DNA of 64,000 bases from Flavobacterium piscisymbiosum (GTDB lineage Bacteria; Bacteroidota; Bacteroidia; Flavobacteriales; Flavobacteriaceae), in assembly GCF_020905295.1 (NCBI RefSeq), contig NZ_JAJJMM010000001.1, positions 5,208,001 through 5,272,000 on the forward strand, in the 5' to 3' direction. A program made the translations under genes and the position numbers. The notes below the pieces were generated by a model that had not been told where the DNA came from, did no database searches, and saw only the letters and a program-made list of their open reading frames with translations. Positions 8,407 to 17,420 of the stretch are shown in pieces (position 1 is the stretch's first letter; each line of letters starts with the position of its first letter).

Positions 8407-9000
8407 ATGGCAAGTAAAGATCGAATTTTAAGACAAAAAGAAGAGACAAGAAGTAATATTCTTGAGGCTGCTTATGCTATCGTCAAAGAAGAGGGATGGC
8501 AAGGTCTGAGTATGCGAAAAATTGCTGACAAGATTGAATACACGGCTCCAATTATTTATGAGTACTTCTCGAATAAAGAGGCTATCCTAAATGAATTAAC
8601 CGGAAAAGGTTTTATCAAGTTAACGAAAGAACTTCAGGAAGCCAAAGATAGATTTGAAAAACCGGAAGAACAATTAGAAGCCATGTGGATGGCCTATTGG
8701 GACTTCGCTTTTACAGATACTGAAATGTATCAGGTAATGTTTGGAGTACAAATGAATTGTTGTCAGCAACAATGTTCGGCTCAGGAGAGACCGTATAAAT
8801 TATTTACTTCGGTAATTGCTGAGATTATGAAAAACAGCAACCCTACTGATGAAGTAATCAAACAAAAGTATTTTACTTTCTTCTCTGTAATACATGGTTT
8901 GATTGCAATTAATATCATCAACAAAAGTGAAATAATGGAAACTATTAACAATCAAATCCTAAAAGATGCGATTGGTGGAATCATAAAATCAATACAATAA
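8407..9000 (+). CDS. TetR family repressor, likely of the downstream RND pump
   Basis: The 197-residue protein has a TetR N-terminal helix-turn-helix (residues about 10-60, including GLSMRKIADKIEYTAPIIYEYF) and a C-terminal ligand domain. The ligand domain contains a cysteine cluster, C118, C119 and C123 (NCCQQQC), which could be redox- or metal-responsive; that is inference. The gene lies upstream of and co-directional with an AcrAB-TolC-type operon. The same 25-nt element sits at its own promoter and in the 241-base gap before the pump genes, which supports both autoregulation and pump control. Confidence 0.9.
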   Translation: MASKDRILRQKEETRSNILEAAYAIVKEEGWQGLSMRKIADKIEYTAPIIYEYFSNKEAILNELTGKGFIKLTKELQEAKDRFEKPEEQLEAMWMAYWDFAFTDTEMYQVMFGVQMNCCQQQCSAQERPYKLFTSVIAEIMKNSNPTDEVIKQKYFTFFSVIHGLIAINIINKSEIMETINNQILKDAIGGIIKSIQ

Positions 9001-9017
9001 AAAAAATTTCATTTTAA

Positions 9018-9232
9018 CTTAACAGTGATAAATGATTTAATAGGTAATTTAGCAACTATTTTTTTACTACTTTACTTAACAGTGTTAGAAAATTTAATAG
9101 AGTAATATAGCGTTTTTTTCTCTTGTTACTTAACAGTGATAAATAATTTAATACCGATTACGAATAGAATCGGAAGGCATCATTGTATGGTTTTTTGCAC
9201 AATTCTACTTAACAACGTTAGATAATTTAATA
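9018..9232 (+). promoter_or_regulatory. Array of four operator-like direct repeats before the efflux operon
   Basis: Four 25-nt copies lie at 9018-9042, 9075-9099, 9129-9153 and 9208-9232. Each has CTTAACA(G/A), then a GTTA or GATA half, then AATTTAATA or ATTTAATA. The last three are preceded by a T-run about 10 bases upstream. Start-to-start spacings are 57, 54 and 79. A fifth copy overlaps the tetR promoter. They are the best candidates for TetR binding sites. Confidence 0.7.
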
Positions 9233-9316
9233 TAATTAAATATGAATGCCCAGAATATCCGAATACCACAAAAATTAAATAATAAGAATGTCCAACAAAT
9301 TAAAACCAATACGAAA

Positions 9317-10465
9317 ATGAAAAATGTAATTATAACCAGTTTTATTCTGGCGCTAGTGCTAAGCAGTTGTGCAGATAAGTCGCAGGCTCCGGCAGCTCCT
9401 GCTCCACCATTATTACCAGTTTTAGCCATTACAAGCGAAAACACTACTACAGATGCTGAATATCCTGCTTCGATACAAGGAACAGTTGATGTTGAAATAC
9501 GCCCACAAGTAAGCGGAAACCTTGAAAGAGTTTATGTAGACGAAGGTGCTTATGTAACTAAAGGTCAGACTTTATTTAAAATAAACGAACGCCCGTTCCG
9601 TGAGCAATTAAACAATGCATTGGCAAGTCTTCATGCTTACGAAGCTGCATTAATCAACGCTCAGTTAGAAGTTGATAAATTAACTCCTCTTGTACAAAAC
9701 AAAGTAGTTTCTGATTATCAGTTAAAAACGGCTAAAGCTTCTCAAAAAATTGCTGCTGCTAATATCGAACAAGCAAGAGCAATGGTAGGTTCTGCAAAAA
9801 TTAACTTAGGATATACCAATGTTACAGCCCCAGTAAGTGGTTATATTGGAAGATTACCTAAAAAACAAGGAAGTTTAGTTTCGGCATCAGATGTTGAACC
9901 TTTAACAAACTTGTCTGATGTACATGAAGTATTTGCTTATTTCTCATTAGGTGAAACTGATTTCATCAACTTTAAAGCGCAATACGCTGGAAACAGTTTA
10001 GGCGATAAACTAAAAAAATTACCTCCTGTTACTTTGGTTTTAGCAGATAACAACGCTTATCCTCAAACCGGAAAAATTGATATGGTAGACGGTCAGTTTG
10101 ATAAAACTACCGGAGCGATTACTTTAAGAGCGACTTTCCCTAATGCTGGCGGGACTTTACGTTCAGGAAATACAGGAAAAATTCGTTTAGGTCTTCAACA
10201 TGATGATGCTGTTTTGGTTCCACAATCGGCTACTGTAGAAATGCAGGATAAAGTTTTTGTTTTCACGGTAAACAAAGAAAACAAAGTAACAAAAATGCCT
10301 ATCACTGTTTCTGGTAAAAGCGGAACAAACTACTTAATTAAGGATGGTGTAAAATCCGGTGACTTAATTGTATTAAGCGGTATTGATAAACTTCAGGAAG
10401 GACAAGTAATTCAGCCTGAGAAATCATCTCCTGCAAAAGTTGCCCAAATAATTAATAAAAAATAA
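9317..10465 (+). CDS. RND efflux periplasmic adaptor lipoprotein (AcrA/MexA family)
   Basis: From the ATG at 9317 the product (382 aa) begins with a short lipoprotein signal ending in the lipobox LSSC, which is why I prefer this start. An in-frame ATG at 9242 would add 25 hydrophilic residues before the signal; it sits 34 bases after the last operator element, exactly as the tetR ATG does. The protein has lipoyl, alpha-hairpin and beta-barrel segments (RPQVSGNLERVYVDEGAYV, NVTAPVSGYIGRLP). It bridges the AcrB-like pump and the TolC-like channel, whose genes follow in the same operon. Drug substrates are unknown. Confidence 0.93.
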   Translation: MKNVIITSFILALVLSSCADKSQAPAAPAPPLLPVLAITSENTTTDAEYPASIQGTVDVEIRPQVSGNLERVYVDEGAYVTKGQTLFKINERPFREQLNNALASLHAYEAALINAQLEVDKLTPLVQNKVVSDYQLKTAKASQKIAAANIEQARAMVGSAKINLGYTNVTAPVSGYIGRLPKKQGSLVSASDVEPLTNLSDVHEVFAYFSLGETDFINFKAQYAGNSLGDKLKKLPPVTLVLADNNAYPQTGKIDMVDGQFDKTTGAITLRATFPNAGGTLRSGNTGKIRLGLQHDDAVLVPQSATVEMQDKVFVFTVNKENKVTKMPITVSGKSGTNYLIKDGVKSGDLIVLSGIDKLQEGQVIQPEKSSPAKVAQIINKK

Positions 10466-10476
10466 TTTTTACGAAA

Positions 10477-13400
10477 ATGTTCAAAATATTTATACAAAGA
10501 CCTGTACTGGCAACCGTTATTTCCATCTTATTGGTGATATTAGGTATACTTGGTCTTACGAAGTTGCCCTTACAACAGTTTCCTGATATTGCGCCGCCAT
10601 CGGTTTTGGTAACTGCGGTTTATCCGGGAGCGAATGCAGAAACGGTTTTACGTTCTGTGGCACCATCTCTTGAAGAGTCTATAAATGGTGTTGAAAACAT
10701 GACTTACATGAGTTCTACAGCCAGTAATGACGGATCTCTTGCTATTACGGTTTTCTTTAAATTAGGAACAAATGCAGATCAGGCTGCGGTAAACGTGCAA
10801 AACAGGGTTGCTCAGGCAACTAGCCAGTTACCTGCAGAGGTTGTTCAGCAAGGTGTAACTACTGCAAAACAACAAAATAGTTTTATCATGGCCATTGGTA
10901 TGTATACTGATGATGAGTCAAAATACGATCAAACGTTTGTTGCCAATTATGCTCAGATTAATATTATTCCGGAGATCAAACGTATTCCGGGAGTTGGTTC
11001 TGCCAGTATTTTTGGAGGTGTAAAAGATTACTCTATGCGTGTTTGGCTTAATCCAACACAAATGTCGACTTACAAAGTAACTCCAAACGAAATCATGGGC
11101 GCGATCCAGGATAAAAGTTTGGAAGCTGCTCCGGGTAAATTTGGAGAAAGAAGTAAAGAAGTTTTTGAATACGTTATTAAATACAAAGGAAAATTAACCA
11201 AACCTGAAGAATATGAAAATATTGCTATACGTTCTAATGCTGATGGTTCAGTACTTCGCCTCAAAGATGTAGCCAGAGTAGAACTTGGTGCTTATTCTTA
11301 TAACAGTTTAACTCGTTTAAATGGTAAAAAAGGAGTTGTAATTGGTATTATCCAATTAGCAGGTTCTAACTCTAATGATATTCAGGTTGCGATCAACAAA
11401 TTGATGGTGAAAGCCTCAAAAGATTTCCCAACGGGAATAAAACATAACATTTTCTATAGTACAAAAGTTGCCTTAGACCAGTCTATTGAGCAAGTTCAAC
11501 ATACTCTACTTGAAGCGTTTATATTGGTATTCATCGTAGTATTTATATTCCTTCAGGATTTTAGATCAACATTAATCCCGGCTATTGCTGTACCTGTAGC
11601 AATTTTAGGAACGTTCTTCTTCATGCAGTTATTCGGATTCTCGATCAATCTTCTAACACTTTTCGCTTTAATTCTGGCGATTGGTATTGTGGTAGATGAT
11701 GCGATTGTCGTCGTCGAAGCCGTGCATGCTAAAATGGAGCACAAACATCTGTCTCCAAAAGTAGCAACTCATGAAGCAATGCACGAAATAACGGGTGCTA
11801 TTATCTCGATTACGCTGGTAATGGCTGCTGTATTCCTGCCGGTTGGTTTTATGGAAGGCTCAACAGGGGTTTTCTATCGTCAGTTTGCCTTTACAATGGC
11901 AATTGCAATTGTAATTTCGGCGGTAAACGCTTTAACCTTAAGTCCTGCACTTGCTGCATTATTCTTAAAAGACAATCATTCGGCTCATGGAGATGCTCCT
12001 TATGAGAAACAAGGATTTAAACAAAAATTCTTTAACGGATTCAACAAAAGTTTTGATTCCCTAACCAACCGTTATGTTGGAGGTTTGAAATTTTTAATTC
12101 GTAGAAAATGGTTGAGTTTAGGAGGTTTGGCTTTAATTACGGTTGCTACTGTAATTATGGTAAAAACAACTCCTGCAGGATTTATCCCGACAGAAGATCA
12201 AGGATTTATTGCAATTGCAGTAAACACACCTTCAGGTACATCTCTTGACGGAACTCAAAAAGTAATGACCGAAGCAGAAAACACATTAAGAGGTTTAGAT
12301 GCTTCCCGATTTGTAACCGCTATTTCAGGTTTCAACTTATTGACGAATTCTACAAGTCCATCTTCAGCAGTTGTTTTCGTATTGCTTAAACCAAATGAAG
12401 ATCGTGGAAATATTAAGAATATTGATGAGATCATGAATCAGGTTCGAGGTAAATTAGGTGCAATTTCTGGCGGAAGTTTCTTCGTATTTAGTTTCCCAAC
12501 CGTTCCTGGATTTAGTAACGTCGAAGCTTTAGACTTAGTGCTTCAGGATAAAACTGGAGGAAAACTGGACAAGTTTAGTGGAATTTCTCAAAACTTTATC
12601 GGTGAATTGATGAAACGTCCGGAAATTGCCGTAGCCTTTACCTCTTTCAAAGCCGATTATCCTCAATTGCAATTGGATATCAATGATGAAAAAGCAGATC
12701 AGTTAGGCGTAAAAGTAAAAGACATTTTACAAACCATGCAAACCTATTTTGGTAGCGCGCAAGCTTCTGACTTTAACCGATTTGGTAAATATTACCGAGT
12801 TGTAGTTCAGGCCGATATCGCTGACAGAGCTGATCCGTCATCAATTGACCGAGTTTTCGTGAAAAACAAAACTGGAGAAATGGTGCCAATAAATACTTTA
12901 GTAAAACTAACTCGTATTTATGGTTCAGAAACGGCTTCGAGATACAACTTGTTTAATTCGATTTCGATCAATGCAATCCCGAAACCAGGATTTAGTTCAG
13001 GAGATGCCATTAAAGCAATACAAGAAGTTGCAGCACAACAATTACCTGCGGGTTATGGTTTTGAATTTTCAGGACAAACTCGTGAAGAGATTTCGTCAGG
13101 AGGTCAGTCGGCAACAATTTTCTTACTGTGTTTGATATTCATCTATTTCTTACTTGCTGCACAGTACGAAAGTTACATCTTGCCATTGGCCGTAATTTTA
13201 TCTATCCCTGCAGGTATATTTGGAGTATTCGTAGCTATTGGATTAACAGGAATTGAAAATAACATTTACGTACAAGTTGCACTGGTAATGCTTATTGGTC
13301 TGCTCGCCAAAAATGCGATTTTGATTATAGAATTCGCCGTCCAGAAACGAAAATCAGGTCAGGCATTAGTCAAAGCAGCAATCGATGCAGCCAAACTACG

Positions 13401-13638
13401 TTTGCGTCCAATTATCATGACGTCACTAGCCTTTATTGTGGGATTAATCCCGATGATGAGCGCCACAGGACCGTCAGCACAAGGTAACCACTCTATTAGT
13501 ATTGGTGCCGCCGGAGGTATGATTTCAGGAGTAATATTAGGGTTGTTTATCATCCCGGTTTTATTCATCATCTTCCAATATTTACAAGAAAAGGTTTCTG
13601 GAAAACCAGTAGCCGTAATTCATAACGAAGAAAAATAA
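10477..13638 (+). CDS. Multidrug RND efflux pump, HAE1 family (AcrB/MexB-like)
   Basis: The 1053-residue inner-membrane pump has the full HAE1 length. The TM4 proton-relay pair D407/D408 lies in GIVVDDAIVVVE, with the same numbering as E. coli AcrB. The relay lysine is K945 in LLAKNAILIIEFA. It opens with FIQRPVLATVISILLVILG, typical of TM1. It forms a trimer that exports amphiphilic compounds by proton antiport. It starts 11 bases after the adaptor gene and is followed after 2 bases by a 37-codon ORF and then the outer-membrane factor. Confidence 0.96.
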   Translation: MFKIFIQRPVLATVISILLVILGILGLTKLPLQQFPDIAPPSVLVTAVYPGANAETVLRSVAPSLEESINGVENMTYMSSTASNDGSLAITVFFKLGTNADQAAVNVQNRVAQATSQLPAEVVQQGVTTAKQQNSFIMAIGMYTDDESKYDQTFVANYAQINIIPEIKRIPGVGSASIFGGVKDYSMRVWLNPTQMSTYKVTPNEIMGAIQDKSLEAAPGKFGERSKEVFEYVIKYKGKLTKPEEYENIAIRSNADGSVLRLKDVARVELGAYSYNSLTRLNGKKGVVIGIIQLAGSNSNDIQVAINKLMVKASKDFPTGIKHNIFYSTKVALDQSIEQVQHTLLEAFILVFIVVFIFLQDFRSTLIPAIAVPVAILGTFFFMQLFGFSINLLTLFALILAIGIVVDDAIVVVEAVHAKMEHKHLSPKVATHEAMHEITGAIISITLVMAAVFLPVGFMEGSTGVFYRQFAFTMAIAIVISAVNALTLSPALAALFLKDNHSAHGDAPYEKQGFKQKFFNGFNKSFDSLTNRYVGGLKFLIRRKWLSLGGLALITVATVIMVKTTPAGFIPTEDQGFIAIAVNTPSGTSLDGTQKVMTEAENTLRGLDASRFVTAISGFNLLTNSTSPSSAVVFVLLKPNEDRGNIKNIDEIMNQVRGKLGAISGGSFFVFSFPTVPGFSNVEALDLVLQDKTGGKLDKFSGISQNFIGELMKRPEIAVAFTSFKADYPQLQLDINDEKADQLGVKVKDILQTMQTYFGSAQASDFNRFGKYYRVVVQADIADRADPSSIDRVFVKNKTGEMVPINTLVKLTRIYGSETASRYNLFNSISINAIPKPGFSSGDAIKAIQEVAAQQLPAGYGFEFSGQTREEISSGGQSATIFLLCLIFIYFLLAAQYESYILPLAVILSIPAGIFGVFVAIGLTGIENNIYVQVALVMLIGLLAKNAILIIEFAVQKRKSGQALVKAAIDAAKLRLRPIIMTSLAFIVGLIPMMSATGPSAQGNHSISIGAAGGMISGVILGLFIIPVLFIIFQYLQEKVSGKPVAVIHNEEK

Positions 13639-13640
13639 AA

Positions 13641-13754
13641 ATGGAAAACTATATAACGACAATCCTCGTAGCCATCATAATTGGCATTGGATACATATCC
13701 TATAAAATCTCAAGAGATCTTGATAGTAGAAAAGATACTTGTACAGAAATTTAA
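13641..13754 (+). CDS. Small single-TM protein between pump and channel genes (37 aa)
   Basis: ATG is two bases after the pump stop codon, and the TAA overlaps the ATG at 13754 (TAATG), so the spacing is operon-like. The product is a hydrophobic N-terminal helix (ITTILVAIIIGIGYISYKI) followed by a charged tail with one Cys. It could be a small pump accessory, as AcrZ is in E. coli, though there is no similarity to AcrZ that I can show. Its first residues resemble the signal peptide of the next gene (MENYITTI and MKNYITKI), so it may instead be a decayed duplication of that signal sequence. Confidence 0.5.
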   Translation: MENYITTILVAIIIGIGYISYKISRDLDSRKDTCTEI

Positions 13755-13768
13755 TGACAACATATAAA

Positions 13769-15187
13769 ATGAAAAATTATATAACCAAAATCGTGATGAT
13801 CGCCATTTTGATCACGACTATAATATCCTGTAAAGTTTCGAAGGATATTGAAACTCCAAAAGATGCATTTCCTGAAAATTTCAGGAATGCATCGGTTTCA
13901 AAAGATACTACAAGTATTGCTGACGTGGAGTGGAAAAATTTCTTTACAGAAAAAGATATTATTGAGCTCATTGATAGCGCTGTAGCCAGAAATAATGACT
14001 TACAGATTGCTACTAAGAATATCGAAATTGCACAATACAGATTTACACAATCTAAATGGGGAAATGTTCCTCAGGTAAATCTTAATGTAAGTGCTAGTAC
14101 AAGCAACCCTTCTGATAATAGTTTTACAGGAAAGAATTTAGGTCAGGCTTTAGGCCAAAATCATATTGATGATTATTCTGCCGGAGCAACACTTTCATGG
14201 GAAGCTGATATTTGGGGTAAAATCCGTAATCAGAAAAAAGGCGCTTATGCTGGATATCTTCAGTCAGAAGAAGTAAAAAAAGCATTGCAAACGACTATCG
14301 TAGCCAATGTTTCTAAAGGATATTACAACCTTTTGATGTTAGACGCACAATTAGAAATCGCCAAACAGAATTACAAATTGAATGATAGTACAACCAATAT
14401 CATTAAATTAAAATACGATGCCGGCCAGGTAACTACATTAGCGATTCAACAATCTGAGGCACAAAAATTAGTTTCGGCACAATTGATTCCGCAATTAGAA
14501 CAAAACATTGCCATTCAGGAAAATGCTTTAAGTGTTCTAACAGGATCATTCCCGAATTCTAAAACCAGAACCACTCGTTTAAGTGTTCTTGAAGTGAAAA
14601 ACAATAATGCAATCGGAATTCCGTCTTCATTAGTAAGCCGCAGACCGGATGTAAAAAGTGCCGAATTAGCACTTAAAGTTGCCAATTCAAACGTAGGAAT
14701 CACAAAAGCCGACTTGTATCCGTCACTTAAAATTACTGCTCAGGGTGGTGTAAATTCATTCGAAACCAGTAATTGGTTCAATATTCCGGCTTCATTGTTC
14801 GGAACCGTTGCGGGAGGTTTGACTCAACCTTTACTGAACAATAAAAAGGTAAGAACGCAATATAATATTGCCGTTGCCGAAAGAGAAAAAGCGGTTTTAA
14901 GCTTTAGACAATCGGTTCTTGTAGCCGTTAGCGAAGTATCTGATGCTTTGGTAAAAGTAGAGAAATTGCAACAGCAAGAATCTTTTCTAAAAGAAAGAGT
15001 AAAAACATTACAACAAGCCATTAAAAATGCCAATTTGTTATTCAAAAATGGTATGGCTGAATATCTTGAAGTGCTTTCAGCGCAATCAAATTTACTACAA
15101 AGTGAGTTAGAATTAGCTGACATAAAAAGACAACAACTTTCTGCCAATACCGAGTTATATCGCGCATTAGGTGGAGGCTGGAGATAA
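13769..15187 (+). CDS. Outer membrane efflux lipoprotein (OprM/TolC family)
   Basis: From the ATG at 13769 the product starts with a lipoprotein signal ending in IISC; the ATG at 13754, which overlaps the preceding stop, is an alternative adding five residues. Two OEP repeats are visible, each with the long coiled-coil helices of the trimeric channel (DLQIATKNIEIAQYRFTQSK and the later EYLEVLSAQSNLLQSELELA). Typical family motifs are SRRPDVKSAELALK and ITKADLYPSLKITA. It completes the tripartite pump, and the operon ends with a terminator 36 bases on. Confidence 0.95.
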   Translation: MKNYITKIVMIAILITTIISCKVSKDIETPKDAFPENFRNASVSKDTTSIADVEWKNFFTEKDIIELIDSAVARNNDLQIATKNIEIAQYRFTQSKWGNVPQVNLNVSASTSNPSDNSFTGKNLGQALGQNHIDDYSAGATLSWEADIWGKIRNQKKGAYAGYLQSEEVKKALQTTIVANVSKGYYNLLMLDAQLEIAKQNYKLNDSTTNIIKLKYDAGQVTTLAIQQSEAQKLVSAQLIPQLEQNIAIQENALSVLTGSFPNSKTRTTRLSVLEVKNNNAIGIPSSLVSRRPDVKSAELALKVANSNVGITKADLYPSLKITAQGGVNSFETSNWFNIPASLFGTVAGGLTQPLLNNKKVRTQYNIAVAEREKAVLSFRQSVLVAVSEVSDALVKVEKLQQQESFLKERVKTLQQAIKNANLLFKNGMAEYLEVLSAQSNLLQSELELADIKRQQLSANTELYRALGGGWR

Positions 15188-15222
15188 TACCCATTACCCG
15201 TTAATTATTTATTTTTTGAGAT

Positions 15223-15261
15223 GAAAACGCTGTGAGACTTTTAGTTTCATGGCGTTTTTTT
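15223..15261 (+). terminator. Terminator of the tripartite efflux operon
   Basis: The outer stem AAAACGC/GCGTTTT encloses a GAAAC/GTTTC-like inner pairing and is followed by a T7 run. Confidence 0.65.
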
Positions 15262-15570
15262 ATTGTTGTCATGGCACACGGATGACACGGATTTGCTTTG
15301 CAAAAACGCAGATTTATACTGATTTTTTATTTGCAATCTTGTTATCGTGATGCAGGAAGGATCACACAAGAAAATCAGCAATCTTAATCAAAGTCTGCCA
15401 TCCTGAGCGTAGTCGAAGGAACGCTACGTTCTTCGAACCAGTTTGTCAATCCCTGTAAAAATGAGGGCAAAAAACAGCATAAAAAAATCCGCGTAAATCC
15501 GCGTTTTCGCTTTAGCGAATCCGTGTCATCCGCGTACCATTTACCATAATGTTATTACACTTTATTTCTT
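15262..15570. repeat. Intergenic repeat words, no gene
   Basis: Two opposed copies of the CACGGATT/CCGCGTTTTCGC word family lie at 15272-15330 and 15484-15540. Between them is a degenerate copy of the GATGCAGGAAGGATCACAC hairpin family (15350-15460). I see no coding sequence. Confidence 0.6.
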
Positions 15571-15578
15571 TACTTTTG
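15571..15578 (+). promoter_or_regulatory. -7 box of the Crp-like gene
   Basis: TACTTTTG fits TAnnTTTG and lies 25 bases before the ATG at 15603. Its place rules out the earlier in-frame ATG at 15549, which would lie upstream of the transcript. Confidence 0.55.
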
Positions 15579-15602
15579 ATAAGCTTAAAAAACTTCAGCA
15601 TA

Positions 15603-16208
15603 ATGTCAATCAATCAAGCAAAATACATCAACGATCTCAAAGTAAAATTCAATAACTACTCTCCTATTTCTGAGGAATCCTGGCAATTAATCGAAAATAA
15701 CATTGAGATAAATTCAATAAAAAAAGGAGAATTACTTTTAAGAAATGGTCAAATTGCGAAAGAAATTTACTTTGTTGCTAAAGGCGCTTTACGAGCATTT
15801 ATAACCGATACCGAAGGAAATATCTACAATAAAAACATCTTTCTCGAAGGAGATCTCGCAGGATCTACAGCTTCATTAATACAACAAACCCCTTCAGATT
15901 TTTCTATTGAAACGCTGGAAGATTCTATTGTAATCAACATTAATTATAAAAAATACAGAGAACTCATTTTTCAAAATGATGATCTAAAAAACTTCTATAT
16001 TGCTTATCTCGAAAGAAATTGGGTAATCGAAAAAGAACAAAGGGAAATCTCTATCGTGATGGAAAATGCAACCGAAAGATATCTGGATCTCTTAGCGAAA
16101 CATCCCGATATTGCAGAGCGAATTGCATTGCTTCATATTGCATCGCATTTAGGAATCACACCCACACAATTAAGCCGAATCAGAAAAACACTCGAAAAAG
16201 ATTTGTAA
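15603..16208 (+). CDS. Crp/Fnr family transcriptional regulator
   Basis: The 201-residue protein has an N-terminal cyclic-nucleotide-binding-type beta barrel (IKKGELLLRNGQIAKEIYFV, then GDLAGSTASL) and a C-terminal winged helix with the recognition segment LGITPTQLSRIRKTL. The Fnr cysteine cluster is absent, and the phosphate-binding Arg of true cAMP receptors is not apparent, so the signal is unknown. Bacteroidota encode many such proteins. I chose the start at 15603 from the promoter position. It may form a pair with the acetyltransferase at 16272. Confidence 0.9.
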   Translation: MSINQAKYINDLKVKFNNYSPISEESWQLIENNIEINSIKKGELLLRNGQIAKEIYFVAKGALRAFITDTEGNIYNKNIFLEGDLAGSTASLIQQTPSDFSIETLEDSIVININYKKYRELIFQNDDLKNFYIAYLERNWVIEKEQREISIVMENATERYLDLLAKHPDIAERIALLHIASHLGITPTQLSRIRKTLEKDL

Positions 16209-16245
16209 ATCAACATATGTAAAGGTTTCTCATAAAACCTAAAGT

Positions 16246-16253
16246 TATCTTTG
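16246..16253 (+). promoter_or_regulatory. -7 box of the GNAT gene
   Basis: TATCTTTG, with TTTC at 16226-16229 as a possible -33 box, lies 18 bases before the ATG at 16272. Confidence 0.5.
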
Positions 16254-16271
16254 TCTCTCAATTGCATTAAA

Positions 16272-17009
16272 ATGAAAAATACAAACCTCATCCAGGACAA
16301 TATTAATAACCTGACCAACTTCTGGAAAACCGTGGGAACTCCTTTCCTCTCCTATCATAAAAACGATACTTTCGAATACTGCAAAATCGAAAATTCGGGT
16401 TGGCCCAATAAATTATGGCTAAGCAAAGACATTGCTAAAAGAGACTTACCGGATATTATCAAAACCATGAAATCCAATTCGGGTTTGGTTTTACCATATT
16501 GGGATATCTTCGGGACGAAATCTTATGAAATTTTGGAAGCTTATGGTTTTGAACTAAAAACGGAACAAGTCGCAATGACATTAAAACTAAATCAGAAATT
16601 CAAACTAGAACATGATCTTAGCTTTAAGAAAATTGATAATGAGCAAGATGCCAAAATCTGGTCAGACTTATATCCTAATGCTTTTGGTTATATAATCAGT
16701 AAAGAAATCCTGATTCAGCATTATACAAATGTTCATTTTTATTTGGTTTCTAAGGATAATCAACCCATCGGCACTTTTATGCTTTTTCAAACCGGAAACA
16801 ATATTGGCATTCATGGCGTTGGTGTTATTCCTGAAATGCGCAGAAAAGGCTTTGCCGAAGAAATCATGAAATTTGCACTAAATCTTTCTATAGATTTAAG
16901 TGCTGATTATGCTTTATTGCAAGCTTCTGCAATGGGAAAAGACATTTACACTCGCCTGGGTTTTGAGGATTTGTTTGTGATTAAAAATTATATTTTAAAA
17001 GCTTTGTAA
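16272..17009 (+). CDS. GNAT family N-acetyltransferase
   Basis: The 245-residue protein has a poorly conserved N-terminal half and a C-terminal GNAT domain: NNIGIHGVGVIPEMRRKGFA (the RRKGFA acetyl-CoA loop), then DYALLQASAMGKDIYTRLGF. The acceptor is unknown. The ATG at 16272 follows a TATCTTTG box; a TTG at 16251 lies inside that box and is unlikely. It lies 63 bases after the Crp-like gene, which may be functionally linked. Confidence 0.88.
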   Translation: MKNTNLIQDNINNLTNFWKTVGTPFLSYHKNDTFEYCKIENSGWPNKLWLSKDIAKRDLPDIIKTMKSNSGLVLPYWDIFGTKSYEILEAYGFELKTEQVAMTLKLNQKFKLEHDLSFKKIDNEQDAKIWSDLYPNAFGYIISKEILIQHYTNVHFYLVSKDNQPIGTFMLFQTGNNIGIHGVGVIPEMRRKGFAEEIMKFALNLSIDLSADYALLQASAMGKDIYTRLGFEDLFVIKNYILKAL

Positions 17010-17354
17010 TGGCACACGGATGAGACGGATTTGCTTCGCAAAAACGCGGATTTTAACGGGTTTCCCTATACTTTTTATACTTCTTTTTTTACTCTCATTT
17101 TATGTCTTCCTGAGCGAAGTCGAAGGACATAAGTAGCTCGATAAAGATTAGCGATTTTGATTATAGAGTTTCTTTGCGATCCTTCGACTTCGCTCAGGAT
17201 GACAAACTGCACAGCAAACTTTGTTTATAAAAAATCTAAATTCTATTCTCTATATTCTACATTCTTCACTCTCAAAAAAAATCTAAAATCTACCTTCTAA
17301 AATCTAAAATCCCCACTTTGTCCTAAATGACCTTAAAATAGTCGTAAATAACTA
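17010..17354. repeat. Intergenic repeats including a complete hairpin-family copy
   Basis: Bases 17010-17060 carry the CACGGATGAGACGGATT word. Bases 17104-17127 and 17180-17203 are 24-nt inverted arms (core CCTGAGCGAAGTCGAAGGA) around a loop containing AGTAGCTCGATAAAGATT and AGAGTTTCTTTG. Bases 17225-17312 are low-complexity AAAATCTAAAATCT tracts. No gene is seen. Confidence 0.7.
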
Positions 17355-17384
17355 TTTGTACAAAAAATAACATTTGTAAGTTTG
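17355..17384 (+). promoter_or_regulatory. Promoter of the DoxX-like gene cluster
   Basis: TTTG (17355-17358), N18, TAAGTTTG (17377-17384) lies 36 bases before the ATG at 17421. It probably drives the short-spaced genes from 17421 to 18020 and perhaps further. Confidence 0.65.
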
Positions 17385-17420
17385 TAATACATTAACTGAT
17401 AACCACTTAAAAACAAACCT

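Noticed and set aside
15549..15602. Upstream in-frame ATG of the Crp-like gene
   Set aside because: The TACTTTTG promoter box lies after it, so the transcript would not include it. The extra residues are hydrophobic and absent from Crp-like proteins.
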